From: Bacteroidaceae bacterium
Lineage (GTDB): Bacteria > Bacteroidota > Bacteroidia > Bacteroidales > Bacteroidaceae
Direction: 5' to 3'
Length of the DNA: 64,000 nucleotides
Assembly: GCA_024398435.1 (NCBI GenBank)
Contig: JAKSJD010000004.1
Coordinates: 1 to 64,000, forward strand
Shown here one piece after another: positions 8,682 to 16,642 of this stretch. The notes below the pieces were generated by a model. The model ran no database searches and was not told the origin of the DNA. It worked only from the letters and a program-made list of their open reading frames with translations. Numbering within the stretch: the first letter of the stretch is position 1; each line of letters starts with the position of its first letter. The translations under genes were made by a program, and so were the position numbers.

Positions 8682-9664
8682 TCGTTTGTTTCTCTTCTTA
8701 TAGGATAGTTGCTTCTGAATTCCTCGAATGCCTCCGGATTTTGTTTCAGTTTGTCAGAGTCGCTTCGGAGAGTGTCCACGGAAAGCAATTCAGATTCAGG
8801 CAAATTGATTGTTGGAGTGAATGGTTTTCCTATGAAATCAGCTACTGCCATGAGCGACATCTTAGTTGCATTTGCCTTTCCGTCAGCTGAATAACCGGCT
8901 ATATGAGGCGTTGCAACTATTGCCTTTGCCAGTAATTCACGGTTTATATTAGGTTCGCCTTCCCATGTGTCTACCACAGCATCACATACTTTTCCTTCGT
9001 CAATTGCCTTGATGAGTGCCTCGTTGTCAACCACTTCGCCTCGTGCTGCATTGATTAGCAGAGGATGATTGGCAAGGTGGTTAAAGAAGTCGGCATCGGC
9101 CATGTGGTAGGTTGGATACTTGCCTTCACGTGTGAGTGGAGTGTGGAATGTGATGATGTCGGCTTTGGTTGCAACTTCCGACAAATCCACGAATTCCCTG
9201 CCTTCGAATGTTTCGCCTCGTTCCTTTCTTGGAGGGTCGCAAAGTACGATATTCATTCCGTTTCGGATGGCATCCTTTGCAACGAGCGAACCAACATGCC
9301 CAACTCCTACTATTCCCAAGGTTTTACCTTTCTGCATCCTACCTGTCAGTGTCAAGGCATTACGGATATACTGACAAACCGAACGGGCATTGCATCCAGG
9401 GCAATTCGTCCATTTTATCCCGATGAAATCGCAGTAATCGGTGTCAATATGGTCGAAACCGATGGTTGCAGTGACAATCATTTTGACCTGAGTATTCTCG
9501 AGCAGTTGGCGGTTGCAGCGAGTGCGGGTACGGACAATCAGAACATCAGCATCCCTGACATCCTCATTGCTAATCGACTTGCCCGGAAGGTAAACTACCT
9601 CGTCGGCAAGGTGTTCCGCCAATCCTTTCAGATACGGAATCTTATCGTCTGCAACTATTTTCAT
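8678..9664 (-). CDS. pdxB: 4-phosphoerythronate dehydrogenase
   Basis: 328 residues. It oxidises 4-phospho-D-erythronate in the deoxyxylulose-5-phosphate-dependent route to pyridoxal phosphate (vitamin B6). The D-2-hydroxyacid dehydrogenase layout is clear: NAD-binding GVGHVGS, then the catalytic Arg in INAARGEV, Glu in TWEGEPN and His in TPHIAGYS. The start MKIVADDKIPY is typical of PdxB. First gene of a three-gene operon with the DUF3943 protein and the dipeptidase. The promoter box at 9669-9676 lies only 4 nt before the ATG. Confidence 0.92.
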   Translation of the reverse strand: MKIVADDKIPYLKGLAEHLADEVVYLPGKSISNEDVRDADVLIVRTRTRCNRQLLENTQVKMIVTATIGFDHIDTDYCDFIGIKWTNCPGCNARSVCQYIRNALTLTGRMQKGKTLGIVGVGHVGSLVAKDAIRNGMNIVLCDPPRKERGETFEGREFVDLSEVATKADIITFHTPLTREGKYPTYHMADADFFNHLANHPLLINAARGEVVDNEALIKAIDEGKVCDAVVDTWEGEPNINRELLAKAIVATPHIAGYSADGKANATKMSLMAVADFIGKPFTPTINLPESELLSVDTLRSDSDKLKQNPEAFEEFRSNYPIRRETNE

Positions 9665-9668
9665 GCTG

Positions 9669-9676
9669 CAAAGTTA
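9669..9676 (-). promoter_or_regulatory. -7 box next to the pdxB start codon
   Basis: Minus-strand TAACTTTG, four bases before the ATG at 9664. If this box is used, the transcript would begin at or within a few nucleotides of the start codon. Confidence 0.5.
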
Positions 9677-9770
9677 ATGAATTTTTGCTTTGATTATATA
9701 ATTATTGGCCAAATTAGCAACAAATCCTTACTGAATGACAACTAAAACAGGTGCCAACCCCCATTTGCCA

Positions 9771-10709
9771 CTATCTTTTCATGACAATTGGATAGAGTCG
9801 GTTTGTGATGTAATAGAACAACACAGCAAAGAAGAAACCTGCAATCGAATCGATGAGATAATGTGCTTTAATATAGACAGTTCCACAGCAAAGCAGCAAG
9901 TAGAATGGGAACATTACCCAGAAGAGCCATTTGTTGCCGGTTCGCCAAGCCAAGAGCATTGTTACTGTACTCATTCCCACATGACTGCTTGGGAAGGCGG
10001 CTGTTGGGCGTTCACCTATTTCCTGTGCTCCTATCACGAGTTGACTGAATATTCCCTTGATGTCGATCGACAGCATTTCGGTATGGTCCTTGAAGTAATA
10101 GCCCAAATCAGGGAATCCAGTCCAACCATCAGGTCCATATATGTTGGCTAATGCACAGAAATAGTACTGAGGACCAGCCACTGGAAGGAACTGATAGATG
10201 AAGTAGAAGAGGAAGAACGAACCAAGGAAGATGAAGAGGGTCTTATCGTATTCGCGCATACGGAAAAGCAGGTAGAACACGATGACCGACATCATCATAT
10301 AATAATATAGGTAATAGCCCATATTGAATGCCTCACTCCAGAACACGTCAGGTACGGCCTTGTCGAATTCCAATGCTGGCTGGCATCCGAAGAGCAGTTG
10401 GTCGAGTCCTGCAAAGATGTGGTCCTTGTATGGGAGTTGACTGCAGAAGTCGTAGTTTTCGGGATACCACCAAATGAGCATCAGCAAAGGAGGGAACGAA
10501 CGCCACGCCATTGCCAGTTTCTTTGGCATTTTCTTCGAAGTGAAGTATGTGAATACCATCACTGCCACGATACCCAGGCGAAGCATGAGCATTCCGACAG
10601 GATCGGTCAATCCATTCCAATAGCAAAGAATCATAATTGTTGTCACACACACATAGAACAATGTGACAACCTCCGCACTCATCAAATCCAGTTTTCTTTC
10701 TTGTACCAT
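9771..10709 (-). CDS. PAP2-family membrane phosphatase/phosphotransferase
   Basis: 312 residues with about eight hydrophobic segments. Active-site motifs of the PAP2 superfamily are present: ERPTAAFPSSHVG (Ser-His) and YIKAHYLIDS (His and Asp of the last motif). The layout resembles the PAP2_3 branch that includes inositol-phosphotransferases of sphingolipid synthesis, so a head-group transfer in the membrane is possible, but a simple lipid phosphatase is equally likely. An alternative start at 10682 would overlap the epimerase stop as TGATG; the two genes are coupled either way. Confidence 0.75.
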   Translation of the reverse strand: MVQERKLDLMSAEVVTLFYVCVTTIMILCYWNGLTDPVGMLMLRLGIVAVMVFTYFTSKKMPKKLAMAWRSFPPLLMLIWWYPENYDFCSQLPYKDHIFAGLDQLLFGCQPALEFDKAVPDVFWSEAFNMGYYLYYYMMMSVIVFYLLFRMREYDKTLFIFLGSFFLFYFIYQFLPVAGPQYYFCALANIYGPDGWTGFPDLGYYFKDHTEMLSIDIKGIFSQLVIGAQEIGERPTAAFPSSHVGMSTVTMLLAWRTGNKWLFWVMFPFYLLLCCGTVYIKAHYLIDSIAGFFFAVLFYYITNRLYPIVMKR

Positions 10710-11659
10710 TCTATTGTTTCTTTCACACCCCTTTCAAGTTGCCATTGTGGGGTGAAATTCAGTATTTCTTTCAATGGCGAAATATCGCAAGTCCAGTCGC
10801 GTTGTGCCATTATTTTGTATTTGTCGCGATTGAGCGTACTTGGTTTGCCCGTGAGTTTTGAGAACGATTCGCAGCAAGTGGAAATCATTCTGAGGAACCA
10901 TAAAGGACTTGTGATGTGGACTACTCCCTTCACTCCCAATTCCTTTTGAATCAAGTCGCTGAATGTTCGTGATGAATATACTTCTCCGTCGGTCACGTTG
11001 AATGTCTGTCCGTTTGCTTCTTTTTCTATGGCTGCAAACACGGCATCCACCAAGTCGCGGACATACACGAAGGTAAGTAATTGTGGCTCGAATCCTACGG
11101 CAAAGTCAACATGTTGCTTGATTGATTTGGCCATGAGGAAATAGTCTTTTTCTCGTGGTCCGTAAACTCCCGTTGGCCGCATGATAACCCATTTTTTGCC
11201 GATTTTATCGGGGAATTTCTCCTTGTAGAAGTTTTTTATCCACTCCTCGGTTTTGAGTTTGCTGTTGCCGTATTCCGAACCATAGATAGCGCTGAGGCTA
11301 CTCATATACACCAACTGACTTGGCATCATATCGAGTTCGGCCAGGGCTTCGACGAGGTTCTTCGTGCATTGGAAGTTGTGGAGGTCGAAATCTTCCTTCT
11401 TCAGACATTTGGTTGCACCCGCAGCATGAACAACAATGTCAAACTTCACGTTGGCATTCTGGAGTGCTTGTTTCAGGAGTTCCTTGTTAGTGAGGTTGAG
11501 TTCAATAAATTTCAAGTCGGGCAATTGCAACCACTTCTTGCTCGAAGTGCGTCGCATTGCAGCCCATGTGTCGAATCCTCGTTTCAATGCTTCCTCACAC
11601 AGAAAACTTCCTATAAAACCACTTGCACCTGTAATCAGGATTGTTCGTTTTGCGTCCAT
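10682..11659 (-). CDS. NAD-dependent epimerase/dehydratase (extended SDR)
   Basis: 325 residues from the chosen start. Rossmann motif TGASGFIG at the N-terminus, and YGNSK as the YxxxK catalytic pair with an upstream SSLSAIYG. It resembles sugar-nucleotide or dihydroflavonol-type reductases of the extended SDR group; the substrate is not clear. I chose MDAKRTI at 11659 because the promoter box at 11677-11684 would leave an earlier start untranscribed. Co-transcribed with the PAP2 gene, suggesting lipid or surface-sugar metabolism. Confidence 0.85.
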   Translation of the reverse strand: MDAKRTILITGASGFIGSFLCEEALKRGFDTWAAMRRTSSKKWLQLPDLKFIELNLTNKELLKQALQNANVKFDIVVHAAGATKCLKKEDFDLHNFQCTKNLVEALAELDMMPSQLVYMSSLSAIYGSEYGNSKLKTEEWIKNFYKEKFPDKIGKKWVIMRPTGVYGPREKDYFLMAKSIKQHVDFAVGFEPQLLTFVYVRDLVDAVFAAIEKEANGQTFNVTDGEVYSSRTFSDLIQKELGVKGVVHITSPLWFLRMISTCCESFSKLTGKPSTLNRDKYKIMAQRDWTCDISPLKEILNFTPQWQLERGVKETIEWYKKENWI

Positions 11660-11676
11660 TTCTAAAAAACTTAATG

Positions 11677-11684
11677 CAAAATTA
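11677..11684 (-). promoter_or_regulatory. -7 box (TAATTTTG) for the epimerase/PAP2 operon
   Basis: TAnnTTTG match on minus, 17 nt upstream of the ATG at 11659; it decides the start of the epimerase. Confidence 0.55.
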
Positions 11685-11728
11685 CAAAATAATTGCGAAA
11701 TAGGATTTACGATTCGCAAATAAATTAT

Positions 11729-11736
11729 TAACTTTG
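11729..11736 (+). promoter_or_regulatory. -7 box (TAACTTTG) for the small gene at 11767
   Basis: Plus-strand TAACTTTG, 30 nt before the ATG at 11767; divergent from the epimerase promoter 45 bp away. Confidence 0.6.
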
Positions 11737-11766
11737 CAACGATAATTCAAATCTCTAACCAAAAAG

Positions 11767-11973
11767 ATGTTTTTCAAAGACAACAGTGAGGCTGAACTCT
11801 TCGAGAGTTATGCTATGATGATTGGCATCCCTATCACCCGATGGTGGAGTGATATGTGGGTACAGGCCTATTCATTGCTTTATGGCGTGAGCACTCAAGA
11901 GGCCTTGACAGCCATTCAGAAGCGTAATGCCCAGTGGCAGAAGCGTTCTCGCTGCCGTTGTCATTGTCATTGA
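11767..11973 (+). CDS. Small conserved-looking protein, His/Cys-rich C-terminus
   Basis: 68 residues. It has its own promoter and a start consistent with it. The body (AELFESYAMMIGIPITRWWS) looks like a folded helical protein and the end is RSRCRCHCH, a possible metal-binding tail. No recognised family. It overlaps the convergent peptide gene 11967-12140 by 7 nt. Confidence 0.6.
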   Translation: MFFKDNSEAELFESYAMMIGIPITRWWSDMWVQAYSLLYGVSTQEALTAIQKRNAQWQKRSRCRCHCH

Positions 11974-12140
11974 TTGTCTTTCTCTCCAAAGGGTTCCCAC
12001 GAATTATCGTTTTTTTCCTTTGTATCGGCAGTCCAATCTCCTTCCTTTTCTCCAGAAATTGGTAAGTTCATGTCCATCAACGACCTTTCCCAACTGATGA
12101 TATCAACTCTGATTTGGGGTTGATTATATATTTTCTTCAT
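11967..12140 (-). CDS. Small peptide, PQI-type, downstream of a secreted protein
   Basis: 57 residues from MKKIYNQPQIRVDIIS. It starts with a short basic stretch and a Pro-Gln-Ile motif, has an acidic Gly/Asp/Asn-rich second half, and carries SWEPF near its end. It lies 19 nt after the secreted protein 12160-13512. The same arrangement recurs at 37850-38005 (MKYIKPQIEVITIS...AWEEF). The upstream in-frame ATG at 12152 is possible; I chose 12140 because it matches the second copy. Confidence 0.6.
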   Translation of the reverse strand: MKKIYNQPQIRVDIISWERSLMDMNLPISGEKEGDWTADTKEKNDNSWEPFGEKDNQ

Positions 12141-12159
12141 TTTTATTTCCACCCTCTTT

Positions 12160-13512
12160 CTATTTGGTCAATATTTTCTTACCATTCTCTATTACAATGC
12201 CCTTATAGTCGTTGCCAACTCTTTGACCAGCCAAATTATATCGTTTTTCACCCATTCCATCGATGATTTCCAGCGATTGGATGGCTGAGGTTTTGCCTAT
12301 GCAAACTCCCTTCACTTCATTGTAAGTTGTTGAAGTATGGAAATAGGCACGGAACGGATTGACCGTAAGACTACCGGCATTGTGGTATATCTTGCCATTC
12401 GAAAGGGCATAGATATTATCTGTTTCGGGCGTGAATACTTGTTTTGTATACACTCCTGCCATTGTCCATCCATCCTGGGATGCCACTTCTTCCACTTCTC
12501 CTGTAGGGAATATCTCCACATCCATTGCTGAAAAGTTGTTTTCGGTAGCCGAATAGATGTAGGGGCATTCATGTTTCGGATTGTCCACCTCATCGAATGT
12601 AAGGTATCCTGGGTCGGTGTTTGCCTCCGGTGCCAATTCATAGAATTGGATGTTCTTTGGCTTTGGGTTTGGAACGAACGGAAGAACCACAGTGCCAAAT
12701 CCCGATGGGGCATTACGTTTATAGAAAGCATCTTTGGCAGTGAAACCTTTTGGCACAGAATAGTCGTAGCCATCAGTGATGACGAGATAGTTGCAATAGT
12801 TGCCTACAACTACGTTGTGACTATCGTTTCCGTTCATGAGTGTGGCTGCCTGAGTTCCTTCCTTGAAGTACATCAGCGCATTTGGGTTTCGGGGTGTGAT
12901 AATGCCTCCCAATCCAGTGATCTTTGTGAAGTCGTAACTGGTTGTGGTGAGTTTGGTCTCGTTGTTTAATTGGTCTACAACAAATGAAGGCACAAAATCG
13001 GTCAACTGACTGAAATCCAACTGTTCTGGTTCGCCTACGATGAGATATGAGCAGGATGTTATTTTCGGAAATGTTTTGCGGTCGGTGAAGAATGTGTACG
13101 AATCGGCATATATGTTATGCATGTCTGTTGATACATCATTGTCCACAGCCACATGAAGCCTCACCACCAATCCCGTACCTTCGGGAATATATGCCGACTC
13201 GTCGGTCGAAACGAGTCGGTATTCTTCTTTCTCGAAGTCTTCACTCATAGCCCTTTTCAGTTCGTAAGAGGTAGTTCCGGTGGTTTGATTGTTAAGGCGC
13301 GAACCTTCGAAATCCCATTCGGTGATAGTGATTCCTTCGGGTAGGCGAATATCAAATTCTGCCCATTTCACCGCCTCTTCGTTCGACATCCACAGTTCCA
13401 ATATCCCCTCTGTTCCGGCTGTCAATCGAGTGGGAACAACGTTTATCACATTCTCTGCCATCATTTGAATGGTGCATAGGCACATGATGGCAGCAACACA
13501 CATTTTCTTCAT
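12160..13512 (-). CDS. Secreted protein with cohesin-like N-domain and YNLxGxRV tail
   Basis: 450 residues with a signal peptide (cleavage near MMA-EN, residue 19). Residues 20-155 resemble a cohesin/Ig-like beta sandwich (KWAEFDIRLPEGI, VVRLHVAVD). The middle is an unrecognised beta-rich region. The C-terminus, MGEKRYNLAGQRVGNDYKG followed by IVIENGKK, is the tail seen on many Prevotella secreted proteins. It is 5 nt after the GH51 gene and 19 nt before the peptide gene, so it belongs to the glycan operon. Confidence 0.7.
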   Translation of the reverse strand: MKKMCVAAIMCLCTIQMMAENVINVVPTRLTAGTEGILELWMSNEEAVKWAEFDIRLPEGITITEWDFEGSRLNNQTTGTTSYELKRAMSEDFEKEEYRLVSTDESAYIPEGTGLVVRLHVAVDNDVSTDMHNIYADSYTFFTDRKTFPKITSCSYLIVGEPEQLDFSQLTDFVPSFVVDQLNNETKLTTTSYDFTKITGLGGIITPRNPNALMYFKEGTQAATLMNGNDSHNVVVGNYCNYLVITDGYDYSVPKGFTAKDAFYKRNAPSGFGTVVLPFVPNPKPKNIQFYELAPEANTDPGYLTFDEVDNPKHECPYIYSATENNFSAMDVEIFPTGEVEEVASQDGWTMAGVYTKQVFTPETDNIYALSNGKIYHNAGSLTVNPFRAYFHTSTTYNEVKGVCIGKTSAIQSLEIIDGMGEKRYNLAGQRVGNDYKGIVIENGKKILTK

Positions 13513-13517
13513 ATATA

Positions 13518-16500
13518 TTATTTTACGGGAACAAGGCGGATGAGGCCTACCGAGTTCTCAGGCATTGTCATCTCGAATGATTTCTTCACTTGTCCGAGGT
13601 CGACAGTGTGAGGAACCACAGCTTCTGTGTAGCTGAATCTGCTACCGCCACCGAATGTGAATCCGCGAGGCATTCCAACGCCACGTGAATAGTCGTAAGG
13701 TGAATTACCTGCAGTGGCAGCGTTAGGGTCAACATATCCAGCATAGTGGTTTTGAGTGCCCTGGTTCTTGATTGCAGTGTTGTTCGAAGTGATGAATTCC
13801 ACGCTTGCAGTGTATTTCTGCCCACTTCCGGTGTTGATTGTGAGAGCCTTGTCGGCAGCTTCCGAATTCACGAACTTAATGAATATTTCTCCTGTTTCGG
13901 TGTTGATTGTAGGTGAAGTGAATACCTTTTCGTCCTTTGCCTTTCCGTCCATCACGTCAGTCATTTCGAATGCCTTGTTGCCTGCTACGGAGAAGATACT
14001 CTGATAGTAGTAGTTGCAAGTGCGCCACATTCCACGGTTGTCAAACCAAATGAGATTTGAGTTCCATTTGTTGAAGCCCTTCTTGCAGAGCAATGGAGCA
14101 TAGGCAGCCATCACCACCATGTCGGAGTTGCGTTCGAGACTTGTCCAGTAGGCAGCTTCTGCCATTGCCGAAGCATAGTCGTTGTTGCTTCCGTTGTTGG
14201 CAAATTCACCTACGAACACACGTGTTGGTCGACTTCTGTCGTATTTGATTCCGTCGGCACCGCGAACCTTATCGGCATTGTAGCGGTCGCCATTCTTATA
14301 GAACCAGTCGTTGCCTCTGTAGTAGTGTTCGTCGACGTATGTGTCCTGATATTTAGAGTCGATTTGCGACATGTTTTCATTGAATTCACGTCCATCGGCA
14401 GCCGAACCGGCAGTTGAAACGATGATGATATCAGGATATTTAGCCTTGATAGCTTTGTACATGATGTCGAATCTCTCCCAGAATTCAGCACCTCGGTTTT
14501 CGTTTCCGATGCCGAGATATTTGAGGTTGAACGATTCTGGGTGGCCCATCTTTGCGCGGAGGCTTCCCCATTTCGAGTCGGTCGAACCGTTGCAGAATTC
14601 GATGAAGTCGAGGGCATCATTAACGAAGATATCGTTGAAGCGCTTCTTGTCGGCCTCTGTTTCGAGAGGGGCGATGTATTGATGACCTGCAAACTGACAA
14701 GTCACACCGTTGTTGAGCACAGGCAATGGACTTGCACCAAGTGATTCGGCCATGAGCAGATATTCATAGAATCCAACATATTGTGATGTCCAATATCCCC
14801 AGTGGTTGCGGAAACCGATGCGTTCCTCCTCTGGTCCTACAGAGTTTTTCCAGAATGGTTGTCCGAAGTAGTTTGTACCTTCCGAAGCACATCCACCTGG
14901 GAATCGCATGAACTTAGGGTGGAGGTCGGCCAATGCCTGCATCAAGTCTTTGCGGAATGGACCAGCCTTACCGTCTTTCCATAGTTGTGAAGCTTCAGGA
15001 AGGAGAGTGACGAAGTCGAGGAAGAATGTTCCTTCGGCATCAGCCACGATTGCCAAACGGCTGTCCACTGAACGTTCAGCTTGCAGTTGTCCTGTATATT
15101 TCTGCCAATCGTCCTTGAGGTTGTTGATAGTGATCACGTTTGAGTTGGCCTTCCCCTGAGCATCCTCGAGGAACACCTTCACTGTTCCCTTGTAGCCCTG
15201 TCCCTGGAGATAGAGTCCGAGGTCGTATTTCACGTTTGCATTCACAGGGATTGAAGCCTTCTGAGTGTTGTTCGAATAGTAGTTGCCTTGGCGTTCACTT
15301 CCATAAGGAGCAATGCCATAACCGTTGGCAGCGATTCCGAACCCTTCTCCAGCCTTTTCGATGTCGAATCTTACGCTATACTGAACATATCTCAGTTCGT
15401 CGTCATGATTATCGTTAGGGTCGAAGTCGTAGTATCTTGGTTGGTTCTTCACCAATGGATGATCGCTCACGAGACGAGCCGTACCTACCGCATTTGTGTT
15501 CTTCACCACTGTCCAACCAAAGAAAACGGTGTCGGATTGTGAGAATTCCTTTGCAGGAGCTTCTGGCACCTTATATGCCTGGAACGAGTTGTTCTGAATC
15601 AGTTGGGCACAGATACCTCCGTCGAGCGATTGGTTGATATCCTCAAAGAAGATACCGGCCAATGTAGGACTTATGTCTATTCCAGTCTTCTTAGGGTTGA
15701 GAGTGAGCGTTCGGGTTTCAGTCTTCTTGAATCCTTGCAGTTGGAGCATCTTATCAGCCATGCGGTAACCCATGAGGCGCATACCTTCAGTGCTGAAGTG
15801 GAACTGGTCGCCAGTGCTTTCGCAACCGATGGAAGAAATCACGTATCCGTTCTTCATCACCTTTGGCAAGTTAGCCAACACTTTCTGGTTGAAAGCAGCA
15901 CAAACGCCACCCTGTTCAGCTTGTTTCAGTTCGCCGGCGAGCAAAGGAATTTCATCGGCCTTGAGACCCAATTCCCTGCAGAGGTCATCATGAATCTTCT
16001 TCAAGCGGCCACACCATTCAGGATCGTCAGGATTCGATTCGCCCTGATGCACGAGCATACCCTTGATCACACCCGATTTCTGTGCAATCTTAGCCATATC
16101 GAGCAATCGCTGATAAGGATTGTCGCCATATTGCTTGGCCATGTTGCCCAACCATTGACGGCTTGGGTCGGCATTTTCCTTAGCGAGATATTCTGCACAA
16201 GCATCCTTGTCCCAGAGTTCCAACTTAGCACCTGCAACCGACACGTTTATCACACCCACTTTGTATTGCTGAGGCAACACCTCGATCATTTTTCTTCCAA
16301 AGAAATCCACAGGTCCCATGTTGTTGCCTTCGCGGCAGATAGGAGGGGTAGCCTGATACCAGTTACCCATTTTTCTTCCATATCGAGGCATATCTACGGC
16401 AGCCATGAATTGGAAACGTTCATCGGTGAAGTTCTTGTCCTGTTCAGCAGGAGCAGCACCAGCTTCCATGTTCGACTGTCCGAAACAAAGGTAAATAAAG

Positions 16501-16595
16501 AAGTTAGGATCTGGTTTCTGAGCGTTTGCAGCCGAAGCCACAGCGAACATAGCCACCAGGGCCATCATCGCAATGTTCTTGAATTTCAGGTTCAT
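13518..16595 (-). CDS. Fusion of SGNH esterase-like domain and GH51 alpha-L-arabinofuranosidase
   Basis: 1025 residues; signal peptide ending ANA-QK. Residues 30-290 are an SGNH/sialate-O-acetylesterase-like domain: GQSNME with Ser41, HQGESN around 183-188, and Asp263/His266 in GDQFHFS. Residues 296-1025 are GH51: FMRFPGGC, Glu699 in GIGNENRG as acid/base and Glu797 in VFVGEFANNG as the likely nucleophile. Together they could deacetylate and remove arabinofuranose from arabinoxylan or pectic arabinan in the periplasm. It is 47 nt after the GH43 gene; no SusC/SusD pair is nearby. Confidence 0.9.
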   Translation of the reverse strand: MNLKFKNIAMMALVAMFAVASAANAQKPDPNFFIYLCFGQSNMEAGAAPAEQDKNFTDERFQFMAAVDMPRYGRKMGNWYQATPPICREGNNMGPVDFFGRKMIEVLPQQYKVGVINVSVAGAKLELWDKDACAEYLAKENADPSRQWLGNMAKQYGDNPYQRLLDMAKIAQKSGVIKGMLVHQGESNPDDPEWCGRLKKIHDDLCRELGLKADEIPLLAGELKQAEQGGVCAAFNQKVLANLPKVMKNGYVISSIGCESTGDQFHFSTEGMRLMGYRMADKMLQLQGFKKTETRTLTLNPKKTGIDISPTLAGIFFEDINQSLDGGICAQLIQNNSFQAYKVPEAPAKEFSQSDTVFFGWTVVKNTNAVGTARLVSDHPLVKNQPRYYDFDPNDNHDDELRYVQYSVRFDIEKAGEGFGIAANGYGIAPYGSERQGNYYSNNTQKASIPVNANVKYDLGLYLQGQGYKGTVKVFLEDAQGKANSNVITINNLKDDWQKYTGQLQAERSVDSRLAIVADAEGTFFLDFVTLLPEASQLWKDGKAGPFRKDLMQALADLHPKFMRFPGGCASEGTNYFGQPFWKNSVGPEEERIGFRNHWGYWTSQYVGFYEYLLMAESLGASPLPVLNNGVTCQFAGHQYIAPLETEADKKRFNDIFVNDALDFIEFCNGSTDSKWGSLRAKMGHPESFNLKYLGIGNENRGAEFWERFDIMYKAIKAKYPDIIIVSTAGSAADGREFNENMSQIDSKYQDTYVDEHYYRGNDWFYKNGDRYNADKVRGADGIKYDRSRPTRVFVGEFANNGSNNDYASAMAEAAYWTSLERNSDMVVMAAYAPLLCKKGFNKWNSNLIWFDNRGMWRTCNYYYQSIFSVAGNKAFEMTDVMDGKAKDEKVFTSPTINTETGEIFIKFVNSEAADKALTINTGSGQKYTASVEFITSNNTAIKNQGTQNHYAGYVDPNAATAGNSPYDYSRGVGMPRGFTFGGGSRFSYTEAVVPHTVDLGQVKKSFEMTMPENSVGLIRLVPVK

Positions 16596-16620
16596 AATGT
16601 TATTTGTTTTATTATTTATT
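16584..16620. repeat. 37-bp leader sequence shared by the GH51 and GH43 genes, copy 1
   Basis: Identical to 18182-18218. It covers the first four codons (MNLK) and the translation leader of the GH51 gene. The shared sequence suggests that one leader was copied from the other. Confidence 0.9.
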
Positions 16621-16642
16621 CATCATTCATCGTTTCATCGTC

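Noticed and set aside
12160-13512. Type IX secretion cargo
   Set aside because: The YNLxGxRV tail is reminiscent of T9SS signals, but no T9SS component is in the window and the tail is not proof of that route.
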